Assembly (NCBI GenBank): GCA_002077045.2
Contig: KZ111142.1
Coordinates: 546,346-603,960 of the forward strand
From: Rachicladosporium sp. CCFEE 5018
Lineage: Eukaryota > Ascomycota > Dothideomycetes > Cladosporiales > Cladosporiaceae
Direction: 5' to 3'
Length of the DNA: 57,615 nt
Part shown: piece by piece, positions 20,120 through 30,618 of the stretch
How the letters are laid out: every line of letters begins with the position of its first letter
How positions within the stretch are numbered: the stretch's first letter is position 1
Made by a program: the position numbers and the translations under genes
The notes under the pieces: generated by a model
Told to the model about the DNA's origin: nothing
Database searches by the model: none
What the model saw: only the letters and a program-made list of their open reading frames with translations

Positions 20120-22357
20120 ATGGGTGACGCTCCCGCATCACCAGATCTGCGCTCGATCTGTATCATCGGCGCCGGGCCCGCCGGTCTCGTCGCAGCAAAG
20201 ACCTTTCTGCGAACTGGCCGGTGTCGAGTTACCGTCTACGAGAAGTCGCATCGTCTCGGCGGGATCTGGGCACTAGACGAGGACTCTACAGGCGGCTTCC
20301 TGCATCCTCGGACGCCTACCAATCTTTCAAGGTTCTCCGTGGGGTTCTCCGACCTAGCATGGAGCTCAGTGGATATCGGTAGCCATGCGAAGGGTAAGCT
20401 GCCGATGTTCCCGAAGGCATGGCAAGCGGGGAAGTATCTCGTGGAGTACCGACGACGATATCTCCCCGGAGAGGTGATCAAGTATGGCATGCGTGTCAGC
20501 AAAGCGGAGAAGTGTAAGCAGCTGGCAATCGGAAGTAAGGAATGCTGGCGCGTCACGGCAATTGATGCAGATGGGCGAGAGGAGCGTGCTGGTTTTGACC
20601 ACCTGGTTGTCGCTACGGGCTTCTTTGCAAAGCCACGGCCTTTACAGCATTCAGTGGACGTACAGGGACAGGTTGACTCGTTAAGCATGTTGCACAGCTC
20701 GCAGTACAGAAGTCTACAGGAGCTGCTACCGCCTTCATCGCAGAGCTTGGCTGGCAAGAAGATCCTGCTTATTGGAGGAGGCAACTCGGCCGGCGAAGCT
20801 GCAGCAACGATCGCATCACATTTGTCCAATGCTCAATGGTCGAATGACACGACGCAACAGAAAGCCTTCGAAGGCTGTAGAGTCGTCCACAGTACACCGC
20901 GCCCGATATACGCCCTTCCGCCCTTCACTCCTGCCAACGAGAACTCCACAATTTTCATGCCACTTGACTTCAACTTCTATGACCTCTCGAGACGACTCCC
21001 GGGGCCGATCACGGGCAACGCTGGCAGAGTACCCGAAACTGTGAAGGAGATGCTGCATGGTGTCCTGAGAAAGACGATAGGCGGAGATCAGAGTGATCTC
21101 GGCGCTGATGCGCTTGTAGCTCCACAAGGCACAGAGCGAGGCACTGTGCAAGTCGCTCTCGCGGAGACCTACGCAGAGTTCGTTCGCTCTGGGTTAATAG
21201 AAGTACGCGCTGGACGTGTTGCTTCGATATTCGAGAGAGACGGACGTGTTGTTGCCACAATGTCTCACGGAGGCACCAGTACCGAGATCGAAGACATTGG
21301 CGCTGTCGTCTATGCCACTGGCTATAGTCCCTCATCTGCACTGGACATGCTGCATCCGCAAGTGAAGGAAGCCCTGCATTACGATGAGACTAGCATGCGC
21401 CTTCCACTCATCCTCGAGCAGTGGCAGACTATGAGCAAAGCCGTACCGAATCTGGCTTTCATCGGCTTTTACGAAGGGCCCTATTGGGGCGTGATGGAGA
21501 TGCAGGCCAGGCTCGTGGCTCAGCACTGGCTGAACGACCAGGAGGTGTTCACTAAGCCATATGAAGAAGCGGAAGCGATGCTAGATCTACGCAAAGCAAT
21601 GCAAGACCGCACACTCGATGTGCCCCAGTACTGGTTTGGTGACTATGCTGGGTACATGGAAGAGATTGCTTCTGTGCTAGAGCTGCAGCGCAACGACGGC
21701 GACTTCCAGGAATGCTCTGGTGCGGTCTCAGCAGCACGGTATCTCGCTGATAGCGACGATCGAACAGAAGCCGATGCCACGATGCACGACTTGTACGACA
21801 CTTGGCAATCCTGTACGGAGACTGGCAAGTACACTGCACGAGCTGCCTTTCGTACTCTGCAGGGTAATTGGGACGTTCATCGCCGCATTACGAGCCACAA
21901 TACTACCTACCCTTCCGGCGTCCTGACTGGCAACGCCAGCTTCCAGTTTCGCTCTCCAACAGACGCAGCTTTCGATCTTGAGTATCTCTACGCCGAGTCC
22001 GGCACGTTCACGCTTGCTAACGGTGCGACGATGAACGCCTCGCGACGCTACGTCTACCGATACTCCGAAGCTCAGGACCGGCTGAGTGTGTGGTTCGTGA
22101 AGCCAGCACATGATCTAGAGGTGGACTACCTATTTCACGATCTCACATTTGCGCCGCCAGCTGAAGCTGACGATGCTGGGCACCACTTTGCCAAAGCTGA
22201 CCACCTCTGCGTGAAGGACATGTACTGGACGGAGTATCGATTGCCGATCAAGGGTATCGCTTTGCATAGCTTCCAGGTTGAGCACAAGGTGAAGGGTCCG
22301 GATAAGGACTATGTAAGCTTCACGGATTACAGGCGGCCAGAAAAGTCAGCTGTGTGA
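20120..22357 (+). CDS. flavin-containing monooxygenase fused to DUF6314
   Basis: A single frame of 745 aa joins an FAD/NADPH monooxygenase domain (residues about 10-480) to a C-terminal DUF6314 domain (about 570-745). The FAD-binding motif is GAGPAG at 17-22, followed by YEKSHRLGGIW; the NADPH site is GGGNSAGEAA near 219; VVYATGYSPS corresponds to the FMO ATG-containing motif. The C-terminus (RTLQGNWDVHRRI, GNASFQFRSPTDAAFDLEYLYAESG, RRYVYRYSEAQDRLSVWFV, YWTEYRL) is lipocalin-like beta sheet, as in DUF6314, and may bind a ligand or substrate. FMOs add oxygen to N, S or carbonyl groups. The gene converges on a PhyH dioxygenase 40 bp away. The fusion is clear; the substrate is unknown. Confidence 0.9.
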   Translation: MGDAPASPDLRSICIIGAGPAGLVAAKTFLRTGRCRVTVYEKSHRLGGIWALDEDSTGGFLHPRTPTNLSRFSVGFSDLAWSSVDIGSHAKGKLPMFPKAWQAGKYLVEYRRRYLPGEVIKYGMRVSKAEKCKQLAIGSKECWRVTAIDADGREERAGFDHLVVATGFFAKPRPLQHSVDVQGQVDSLSMLHSSQYRSLQELLPPSSQSLAGKKILLIGGGNSAGEAAATIASHLSNAQWSNDTTQQKAFEGCRVVHSTPRPIYALPPFTPANENSTIFMPLDFNFYDLSRRLPGPITGNAGRVPETVKEMLHGVLRKTIGGDQSDLGADALVAPQGTERGTVQVALAETYAEFVRSGLIEVRAGRVASIFERDGRVVATMSHGGTSTEIEDIGAVVYATGYSPSSALDMLHPQVKEALHYDETSMRLPLILEQWQTMSKAVPNLAFIGFYEGPYWGVMEMQARLVAQHWLNDQEVFTKPYEEAEAMLDLRKAMQDRTLDVPQYWFGDYAGYMEEIASVLELQRNDGDFQECSGAVSAARYLADSDDRTEADATMHDLYDTWQSCTETGKYTARAAFRTLQGNWDVHRRITSHNTTYPSGVLTGNASFQFRSPTDAAFDLEYLYAESGTFTLANGATMNASRRYVYRYSEAQDRLSVWFVKPAHDLEVDYLFHDLTFAPPAEADDAGHHFAKADHLCVKDMYWTEYRLPIKGIALHSFQVEHKVKGPDKDYVSFTDYRRPEKSAV

Positions 22358-22397
22358 ACACACGGTGGTGACTCGGTCTCGTACAATGATAATATGT

Positions 22398-23514
22398 CTA
22401 TCCCGGCGTCCACCAGTTCTGATCCGACGGCACTCCTTTGTCGAACTCATACTTCCCAGTCGCTCGCGCCCGCCAATCCTCTACGCCCTTGGGAGTTTGC
22501 TTGATGTACATCTCAGGATCCTGAGTCATGTTGAGAAAGAATGGCTGGTCCAGATGATCGATCTCGCCGTCCACCCACTCGATGCCGACTGTCGAAATAC
22601 CCCAACTCTCGACCTTTGACTTTGCTGATAATGGTAGCTTCAACTGCATCGGACACTTCCAGGATATCAGTACTGGCTTGCCAAAGACGAAGCAGACGAC
22701 TTACCCGGTACCACGAGGCGAAGTAGTCAATCGCCAACATCACCCTCGCCTTCTCCCCCCGATTCGGCATCCCCGCATGCCACAACCTCAAATCCCTAAA
22801 CAGCATACTCCCCTTCCTGACCCTCGGCTGCACCGGCTTGCGAACCTTCGCCTGCTTCTGAATGAACTCCTTCCGGATCCACCCACTCTCCTTCTGCACC
22901 TGCTGCTCGTCCCGTCCATACGCATCATGGCTCCCACACCAGATTTCCGTAACGCCGTTCTCTGGCCCAGAGTCCTGCAGGTACGTATTCACCACAATCC
23001 CGAACGGGATGGGCGGGAACGCGTGGTTCACATCAGAGTGAACCGCTTGCCGCCCCGTAGCGCCAGGTAACGCCACATTCGAATTCAAAAACCTCAACTC
23101 CGGCCTCGGCCCAAGCAAATGCTCAATCACGCGCATCATATGCACATTCGCGTAGAACTCCCGCATAAGCCACTCCTCACTCAGCGGCGGCACGACAGAA
23201 ACATTCTTCGTCGCTTCGCCTTGATTCCATTGCTGGAAGGCCTTGTTGATGTATATGTCCGTGTCGGCTACGATGCGGTCGTAGAGTTTATCTGTCAGGG
23301 CGTCTGGGATGGCGTTCTCGAGGACTACGAAGCCGTCGCGGTGGTAGGCGTAGAGGAGTTGTTGGAGGGTTGCGGGGTCGGTGAGGCCTGAGTCACGTTC
23401 GCGGTCGGTGAGGCGAATGGTGATGGGGTTGTCGCCTGTTTGGTCGATGTTGGGGATCAAAGCACCTTCGGAATACTGTGCGGTTGGCGTGTTGTCGTCC
23501 ATCATGGGAGACAT
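22398..23514 (-). CDS. phytanoyl-CoA dioxygenase (PhyH) family protein
   Basis: Exons are 23514-22705 and 22643-22398. The intron 22704-22644 (61 nt, GTAAGT to TGCAG) joins SWYR to LKLPLS, and the product is 351 aa. PhyH enzymes are Fe(II)/2-oxoglutarate oxygenases. The metal triad is HSD (His159 and Asp161 in RQAVHSDVNHAFPP) and the distal His about 246 in RLWHAGMPNRGE, followed by the Arg of KARVMLAIDY that binds 2-oxoglutarate. No peroxisomal signal is seen (the C-terminus ends NWWTPG). The family includes many fungal metabolite-tailoring enzymes as well as lipid oxygenases, so the substrate is open. It is convergent with the FMO-DUF6314 gene. Confidence 0.9.
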
Positions 23515-24046
23515 GATGGGCCGCGATCGTGGTGGCGGAAATCGGGATGCTGCTCCCTGTCAGAGAGGGAGCCGATGGGTCCAGCGTCTTCTTAGATTAT
23601 GAACTCGGCGAACGAGGTAACAGGTCGTGTGCTAGTGTGGCAAAATGAACTCCGCATATACAGATCTGCAAGCAACAATGGCCCTTTCGCCTGATTACAG
23701 GCGAGATAAGAAATACTGTCAAATGGCCTACGGGGTCAACTGCATCGTTGAGTAATTCGCGCTTGTTTCGAAGTCGCTTCGGAGCAGAGACAATACAGTG
23801 ACGATAGTCATGTTTGTCGTTCGCATCCTCTCCACAATTGCAGTGTAGACGGCTGCAATTAGGCTGATATCGTGCAAAGCTCCAGAGCTCATGCTACGTT
23901 AGCCGCGAGAAAGACAGTCCGATTGACCTTGGGCCTCGTTACTTGGAGGCGATCGGAGATATACGGGAGATTCACTTACCTCCGCTATGCAGACAAGGAG
24001 ACGACGCGTGAGTATGAGGGAGCGTCATACACATACCACTACCTTC
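23515..24046. other. intergenic, 532 bp
   Basis: Upstream of the PhyH gene and downstream of APP1. I see no gene here. Confidence 0.45.
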
Positions 24047-26810
24047 CTACCCCTTCTCAGCCCCCTTCCCCTTCGTCGCCTTTCCCTCCCGTTCCACAAC
24101 CCTCAGTTCCTCCTCGACAAGCTTAACGCAAATATGCGCCACATCGCTTCCCACGCGCCAAGTCCTAAGCGTAACCCCATTCCTATGCATAACACCCTTC
24201 GCTCGAGCCCAGCGCTGATTCCACAGAAACTCCTTCTTCCCAACCCCATCAGCTGGACTCCCAGGCAGTCCGTCATCGCTCATACCCCCGCTCGACAACC
24301 GGTCGGATTGTTTGTTGCGGATGCTGGCGAAGGACTGCGTGCTCCCCACTCTCCTCGGCGGCGGAGGCGGAGCCGTAGATTTCCAAGGCTCGATGGGGTG
24401 GTGGGTTGATATCGCGCGAGGCGTTTCTACGGAGTTTGAGGTCGGTGCTTCGGCGTGCCAGTGTGGTGCTGAGGGCATAGAAGGCATGGCGTTGTAGACG
24501 TTATTTAGCTTCTGCTTGGCGATGCCGCGGTAGGTGTTTGGTCTTGTTGGGAGGTCGGGGCGGGATTTGGTGGAGTCTTGGCGTTGGACTTGGGAGAGGG
24601 GGGAGGGTTGGGAGGGTTGCGCGAGCGCTTGTATTGCGGGGAGTTGCGGTTTCACGGCGCTAGAGGGCTTCCGTGGTCGGGGAGGTGGGGTCTTGGATGT
24701 CTCTGTTGGGGTGGTCACTTGGCTGTTAGCCGAAGGACTTCGCAAAGTGGACGGCTTGGGTGGAGGTGAGGGTGTAGACTTTGGCATATCGGCTTGGGCG
24801 CCGCTTCTACGCGCAACGAGCGTGCTCTGTGAGGTCGTAGCGTGTAGCTTCGGCTCTGTTGGCGTGACTGCATCACTGAAGTCGATCAAGTCTTCCTCGG
24901 GTGCAGAAGCTACCGAGTGCCGGAACGAGCCTGTTGCTGTTGCCGCTCGTGCTCCATTGTGCGGCCGAGAGCGTCCATTCCCAGCAAAGCGATCATTCGA
25001 TGGCTTGTCGGGATTGATGTTCCGCCTATCTTGCCGCGACTCCGCCTCCATCTCAGCCAGCGACGCTGCTATCGCCGCTTGTAGCTCGGGATCGTCGTCT
25101 CGGGTATCGTTCGGCCGTGACAGGCGCTTCGACGTTGACAGACTATCCGTGCTGTGATTCCGCGAATGACCGCCACTCCGCGAACCACTTGCGCCTGCGC
25201 CACTGCCTGACTGATCGAAGTAGCCGGTCTTGGTGGTGGTCGTGACATCTCGAATGAAGACACCGATAATTCGACCTGGATTGTCGATCACCACGTCGGT
25301 GTATACCTCGAGGTCAGCTTCCCCACTGTCACCCACGAGGATGAACTTGCGATCTGGAAAGTCGCGCATGAGCTTGTCCAGCGTCGCCTTCTTGCGCTCA
25401 GCAACTGGCTCAAAGATGCCTTGCAGATAGCCACTGTACTGCTTTAAGTGGAATGACCCTCTCGGCAGATCAGCACTCTTGAAATACGTCGTGAGAACCG
25501 GGTACATCTGCCACGGCGAGTTTGATACGTAGTGCATCTTGACGCCCATGTCATGTAGCGTCGTGTACCACTCGCGCACACCTTCGATCGTCATATCGCC
25601 AAGATCCCTTATGAACGCGTTGCGGAAGATCTCCCGGGCTCCAGCGCTGATGCCGGAATGCTTGATCGTGTCATCTATATCACTGATAAGACTGACGCCA
25701 CGTTCGGGTGTCACCATGACTTCCTCTGTGATTGACAAGCCTTCGCCTGCGAAGACTCGCACGTGCGTGGGCACGAACTCAAGTGGTGCTCTGCAGGTGA
25801 AGTGGCCTGAGCTGTCGGTGTAGATGGTCCGCTGCCGTGCATCGGTCTCATTATAGAAGAACGCAGTGACAGCGGTCTCTTCGAGCGGGTTGGACATGAA
25901 TGGTCGGAGTCGAGCTAAGAGATGTGCATTTGCCTGAGCCAGCTCTGCTGCGGACATTCTTCCAATAGGTGGCCAGCTAGATCGCTTTCCTATCGGTGCA
26001 ATCTGGATGTTGTCTATAGTTGACGTCGTCCGAGGATGGTTCAAGCGCATGCCAGTCGATGTCTGTCGGCCACGCTCTGGCGAAGTATCTCTGCTGTGCG
26101 TACTCGATGCATATGAATGCCGGTTCGGGTTCTCGCTGTACGAGCCTCGTTCAGCCCTTGCCGCTTCGGCCTTGCCACGTTGCAAGATTTTCTCGGCCTC
26201 CATGTTGATCAGATCTTCCTCCATCCGCGAATTGCGATCAGGGCTCGAGGCTCTGCTCGAGACTTTGCTACCGTCTGCAGAGGCTGAAGCTGCAGGTGGC
26301 GCAGGGAGACCGCACATCTGTCTAGCGAGACCGATGAAAAGCCGCTGCCTTCGAGTTGTAGGTCCTCGCTGAGGTGCGTAGATCCAGCCGCGTACATCGA
26401 TGTCCACGATCGCTTTGTCGTTCTCATTCTGGTCCCACGTTTGACGCCAGTAGTCGGCATCATTGCCATCAGGTCCAGTCGCCGCTACAGCCTAGTATCT
26501 CGTCAGCACTCCCATCCACCCAGCAGACTGCACTCTGATCGTGCAAGCTCACCTTACTTTTGTAGTGTCTGCGAGCGTAGCTGGGGAAGAGTATCATCTC
26601 AGAGCTCGCATTCCGTACTACAGCGGCATCCGGAAAAGCGCTGTCGTGCTCTTGATCGCCAGCCTCCCTAGCATCACCCTGCCCACCCTGCATGTAGCTC
26701 TGCCGTATCTCGTTCGCCGCTTTGAGGTATCCTGTTAGCTTCTTCCTTCTCGAGCTTGGCTCCCTGCCCTCGACCCGGAGACCTGAGAGGTCTGGGTTCG
26801 TGTACGCCAT
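24047..26810 (-). CDS. APP1: App1-like phosphatidate phosphatase (DUF2183)
   Basis: Exons are 26810-26553 and 26491-24047. The intron 26552-26492 (61 nt, GTGAGC to ACTAG) joins HYKSK to AVAATGPDG, and the product is 900 aa. Yeast App1 is a Mg-dependent phosphatidate phosphatase of cortical actin patches, linked to endocytosis. The conserved N-terminal part (YWRQTWDQNEND, VDIDVRGWIYAP) leads to a beta-rich segment and the HAD catalytic motif DIDDT at about 357-361, then HYVSNSPWQMYP and FILVGDSGEADLEVY, which carry the other HAD motifs. The C-terminal 380 residues are proline-rich and disordered with several PPPxP runs, likely SH3 ligands as in yeast. The frame is open further upstream, but MAYTNPDLSGLRVEGREP is the conserved start. 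Confidence 0.9.
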
Positions 26811-27523
26811 TTTTGCCGTTGGTCGAGCACCCTGCTCATCTTTCGCCGAGCGTAATGATCGTAGAGTCGATCTCCGTCGCAAGAGAAGTGCGTTCGCGCC
26901 TCGCTGCTGCTTTCGAAGCTGCCTCGCAACCAGATAGCGATAGATACTCGTCTGCGCGTTATGTCTCAATCCCTTTAAATATACAGAGCGAAAGTCGTCA
27001 ATCCGCGTCCTCGCCGAGGCCGTTGCGTTCGGGAAGAGATATCTCAGCAATGATGTTCGATTGTGCTGGCCATGTTTCGTTGAGCGCCAGGGTGTTGGAG
27101 GACGTGTCAAGCGTCTCCAGAATGAAGGAGCCAGCTTGGCTACTGTTGCAGGCGGTGCATGAGTGATCACACGTGGCTGTCACGCGAAGTGTTTCTTGGA
27201 GTTGGTACCTTGGTCGCTGACTACCTGCAGCGGGCCAACGTCACTGGGGTGCATGGACCGCTGTCGATCTACGATGCATGAGTGTGGCTTGTGTCGACAC
27301 GGACGCGAAGAATGAATACATTTATACACATTCAACAGCGAATCCGGATTGAAGGGTTAGGTAACGATTGGAGGTCCAGCGATGGTACCATAGCGAGGAT
27401 AACAGCGACCGCCGTAGAGAGACAAACCCATTCGCCGTATTCCTGTTCTTGGGGAGCCATTACAGCACCGTTGGCATCACGACAAGAACCCAGGACCTCG
27501 TGAACTCAAGACTTCAAGCTACT
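26811..27523. other. divergent promoter region, 713 bp
   Basis: Between the APP1 and DUF1989 starts. A TATA-like element for APP1 is listed separately. Otherwise no clear site. Confidence 0.4.
26972..26983 (-). promoter_or_regulatory. TATA-like element upstream of APP1
   Basis: The minus strand reads TATATTTAAAGG, about 160 nt upstream of the APP1 ATG at 26810. Spacing and composition suit a core promoter, but no experiment or second signal supports it. Confidence 0.3.
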
Positions 27524-28279
27524 ATGCGCCCCGTCTGGCCGACTGGCAGCAGAGACTCAGGCAATGGCTTCGGCATCTCAAGCATACCCTTCATGGCATT
27601 CCCCGCCTCCCAATACACCTCCAGCTCGCCACCAGAGACCACCACTCCAGGCCCTACAACGCCCACCACCCACATAATCCCCGCCTCCCACGGCCTCGCC
27701 TTCGAAGTCAAAGCCGGCACCCGCTTCCGCGTCGTCGACCTCTACGGCTCCCAAGTCGTAGACTTCGCCGCCTGGGTCCAGAACACAGATTTGAGGGAAT
27801 ACCTCTCCATGGCCTACACGCGGTACCACCTCTCTGGCGCCACGCCGACTGTAGGCGAGGAGCTGTGGACGAACAACGATGAGCCGATCCTGAGAATTGT
27901 GGAGGATACGGTGAAGGTGCATGATATGACTTTCATGAGCTGTTTTCCGAAGATGTATGAGAAAGCTGGGGTTGAGGGGCATCGGAGTTGTGCGGGGAAT
28001 ATTGCGGAGGTTATGGAGGAGTATGGGATGAAGGGTGTGTTGGACGTGACCGATCCGTTCAATATCTTCCAGAATACGCCGAATTATACGCTGAAGCCGC
28101 TGGCGCCGAGCAAGCCTGGTGACTACATTGAGTTTGAGGCGCTGAAGGATATTGTTTGCGCGGCGAGCTGTTGTCCGTATGATCTGAATGGTTTCAATGG
28201 AGGGAGGGTCACTGATGTGGCGGTTGTTATTGGAGTGCCTGCTGGGAGTTCATCGACTGGAGTCGGTATAGGCTCCTAA
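27524..28279 (+). CDS. DUF1989 (urea carboxylase-associated) family protein
   Basis: The frame from MRPVWPTGSRDSG encodes 251 aa without introns. The DUF1989 core is clear: IIPASHGLAFEVKAGTRFRV, VDLYGSQVVDFAAW, an STRRYHL-like strand (YTRYHLSGATPTVGEELWTN), DMTFMSCFPKMY, HRSCAGNIAEV and the C-terminal cysteine-rich EALKDIVCAASCCPYDLNGFNGG. Bacterial members lie beside urea/allophanate or guanidine-degradation genes, but fungal members have no proven reaction. The conserved Cys/His/Asp set suggests metal binding, which is inference. The longer frame from 27368 adds a segment unlike the family, so 27524 is preferred. It is followed in tandem by the 196-aa unknown gene. Confidence 0.88.
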   Translation: MRPVWPTGSRDSGNGFGISSIPFMAFPASQYTSSSPPETTTPGPTTPTTHIIPASHGLAFEVKAGTRFRVVDLYGSQVVDFAAWVQNTDLREYLSMAYTRYHLSGATPTVGEELWTNNDEPILRIVEDTVKVHDMTFMSCFPKMYEKAGVEGHRSCAGNIAEVMEEYGMKGVLDVTDPFNIFQNTPNYTLKPLAPSKPGDYIEFEALKDIVCAASCCPYDLNGFNGGRVTDVAVVIGVPAGSSSTGVGIGS

Positions 28280-28774
28280 AAGAATTGGAGGCATTCTGCC
28301 GTGTGTACATAGCTTAAGCCAGCACACTTATGATCGTGACTGCCAGAAACGAAGGTGTGTATGTGGAGACGTCGTTCAGGGACTTCCTTTGCTACTTGTT
28401 ATGGTCTTTGTCGCCATCGAGGCCTGCTTTTGCCCTGATCTGCAATGAATATAAGCTTGTTTCTAGCGCGATTTTGACACACGCCTCATTCCGTCATTCC
28501 GAGCCATTGGAAGCTCATATCTGGGGTAGTACATCTCGAAATGCCATGTTGCATCTGATCGCTTTTGTCTCGTATCCATCTACTGCATAAATCGAAGTCT
28601 ACAAGATAGGCGTCGAACACATGCGTTGAAATCTCGAGCTTCGCGAGCATAGCTTCAGACCGAGAGCTCATCCCTGACTTTCAAAGTCCTAGAATATCAG
28701 CAGCTTGAGCATTTCGTCTTTAGCTCCACGATCGCTACGAATCGCCCACAAGAACTCGCCTAAATCCATAAATC
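28280..28774. other. intergenic, 495 bp
   Basis: Between the tandem DUF1989 gene and the unknown small gene. No gene or clear signal is visible apart from AT-rich patches such as AATATAAGC near 28447. Confidence 0.4.
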
Positions 28775-29469
28775 ATGGCACAGCCTTCCGCGAGCTCCTC
28801 GTCTGGGCCGGAAGCGTAAGGTCTATTGATTGGAGCAGTATCGAATGCGTAGTAATGGTTTCCAGGGCGATCGTCCAATCATTCGCCGCTGACCTGGACG
28901 ACATGTTCGGTCTCGAGCCGACAGCATCTCGTCCAGTGGATGTCGACCACCTGTCACAGACTGTGAACGAGAAGTAAGTGCTACAACAGATGCACTCGCC
29001 GCCTAAGTGCTAACTGAAACTATGCAGGAAGCAAACGCTGAGCACCAAGGATCGCGAACTCCAAGAGCTCGAAGCCCGCATCCGTGAGACCGAGGAACGG
29101 CTAGCCAGAGTCTCACGCAATGCTTCACCTGCACTAGGGACGGAGGCGTCTGTCGGTGCTGCAGCTCCGACATACTCGTCCCCTCAAGCTCCATCTACAC
29201 ATCTCGCTCCACCACATGCGAGCTCGTCAAGCACAGTCTCTACCACTACAGAGGCGCTCAGACCCTCGCATCAGTCGCCAGCGATATCACAGCCGCCATG
29301 CGCTGCGGCCGAGCGACCCAACGCCGGGAGGATGGACACACAGACGCTGATGCAAGGGATGCCAGGAGCGCTGCCTCAGACGCCGAAGCAGGAGTGGGGT
29401 GGTAGTGGGGACTATGTGATGGTGGAGGACGAGAATGCGAGGCACGCCGCTCGAGGAAACCTGCGCTAG
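28775..29469 (+). CDS. unrecognised small protein with central coiled coil
   Basis: Exons are 28775-28815, 28866-28973 and 29028-29469. Introns are 50 nt (GTAAGG to TCCAG) and 54 nt (GTAAGT, branch-like CTAAC, ATGCAG), and the joined frame gives 196 aa. I do not recognise the family. Residues about 18-48 form an acidic segment (QSFAADLDDMFGLEP), and residues about 49-75 a charged heptad-like helix (KKQTLSTKDRELQELEARIR, then ETEERLARV) that is likely a coiled coil. The rest is disordered, rich in Ser, Pro and Gln, and ends in GDYVMVEDENARHAARGNLR. Three exons that join in frame and a good branch site argue that the gene is real. A structural or adaptor role is possible but unsupported. Confidence 0.7.
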
Positions 29470-29729
29470 TGCAAAGAGAGGTATCAGCCAGTGGGGGGAA
29501 CAATCTGCTTCATAGCGTGCATCTTGGGGAAGGGAAGGGCATATCGAGACGCCCTGGAAGGCCAATGAGCGCCACAAAAGTCACGACACATCCATGAGTT
29601 GGCACTTAGCTTGACGCTTCGAATGCAATCAATTCCGTTGCACGAAGGATCCGTTCTCAGCAATTATCAACACCCAAACGCCTCGCTAATATCAAGTCCC
29701 CATACATCGCAAGTCATCGAACCCAGATC

Positions 29730-30299
29730 TCACTGCCTCTTCGGCCCAGCAACATCCAACCCTTCCAACCCCTCCATCGCATCCCCACCTCCCCTCACCT
29801 CGTCCCCAACCTCCGCTCCCCCAGCTCCATACCTCGCAGAGTAGCCCTCCTACACGCACCATTAGTACTCCCCTCACCATGCACTTCCCACTCAGCAAAA
29901 GAAGAAACTCACCTGCTCCCACACCGCCGTCCGACTCCCCAACTTCTCGCCCTCAGCTTTGGCCTCCTTCGCCGGTCGAACAGTTAGTACACGCCCGAAG
30001 AGCTCGGATTGGTCCATATTATCTAACGCTTCGGCGGCGTCGGAGGGGTAGGCGAAGGTTAGGGTTGCGAAGCCGCGGTGGGGGTCTGTTGAGGATTTCC
30101 TGGGCGAAGTGTTAGCTCGACATATTTGGGAATCGAGAGCGATCTTGAAAGTGACGTTTGCTGGTACGAACATTTCTGGCTTTGGGAGCGAGACTGAGGC
30201 GATCTCGCCGAATGGGATGAAGGCTTCGTGGAGCACTTCTTCGTTTACGTCGTTTGTGAGGCCAGAGACGAAGAGGGAGGGGTTTGTATTTGTGGCCAT
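29730..30299 (-). CDS. RRM protein resembling the RRM of cyclophilin E (PPIE)
   Basis: Exons are 30299-30172, 30099-29913 and 29849-29730, with introns of 72 nt (GTTCGT to GCCCAG) and 63 nt (GTGAGT to TGTAG), giving 144 aa. One RRM fills the N-terminal half: RNP2 is LFVSGL, RNP1 is RGFATLTF, and the segment LHEAFIPFGEIASVSLPKPEM followed by NMDQSELFGRVLTVRPAK matches the RRM of PPIE/Cyp33. After SRTAVWEQEGYSARYG the protein ends in a glycine-rich tail (AGPKRQ), so no peptidyl-prolyl isomerase domain is present here. It is likely nuclear, in mRNA or spliceosome biology, by family. It shares a 319-bp divergent promoter with SEC31. Confidence 0.85.
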
Positions 30300-30618
30300 G
30301 CTTGCCTATGACTTGTTGTATCGGCAAAACTTCTTGGGATTCATTGAGAAGGATAATCTCGACGTCACATGCCAGCAGAAGTGAAGTTGACATCCTGGAC
30401 GGATGGCATTTTACATTGTACTCTGGCCTTGGCAGAGCAACGTAGCCCAATGTTTGGTGTTTCCCATGTCAGATTGTGAGTTCAGCGACTCGGGTTTGTT
30501 GGTCTTGTAGCTGCGACTATTGCTCTTTGCTTACCACTTCGTTACTCGAGCGTAGCGCGCATGTCACAGTCTCGTTCGTCGACTTCAGTCCTTGTGCGAT
30601 AACAACAACACTCCAGAT
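30300..30618. promoter_or_regulatory. divergent promoter of RRM gene and SEC31
   Basis: This 319-bp gap separates the divergent RRM and SEC31 start codons and must contain both promoters. No single motif stands out. Confidence 0.45.

Noticed and set aside
26811..27170. 120-residue N-terminal extension of APP1
   Set aside because: The frame is open, but the conserved APP1 start is at 26810 and the extension covers a TATA-like element.
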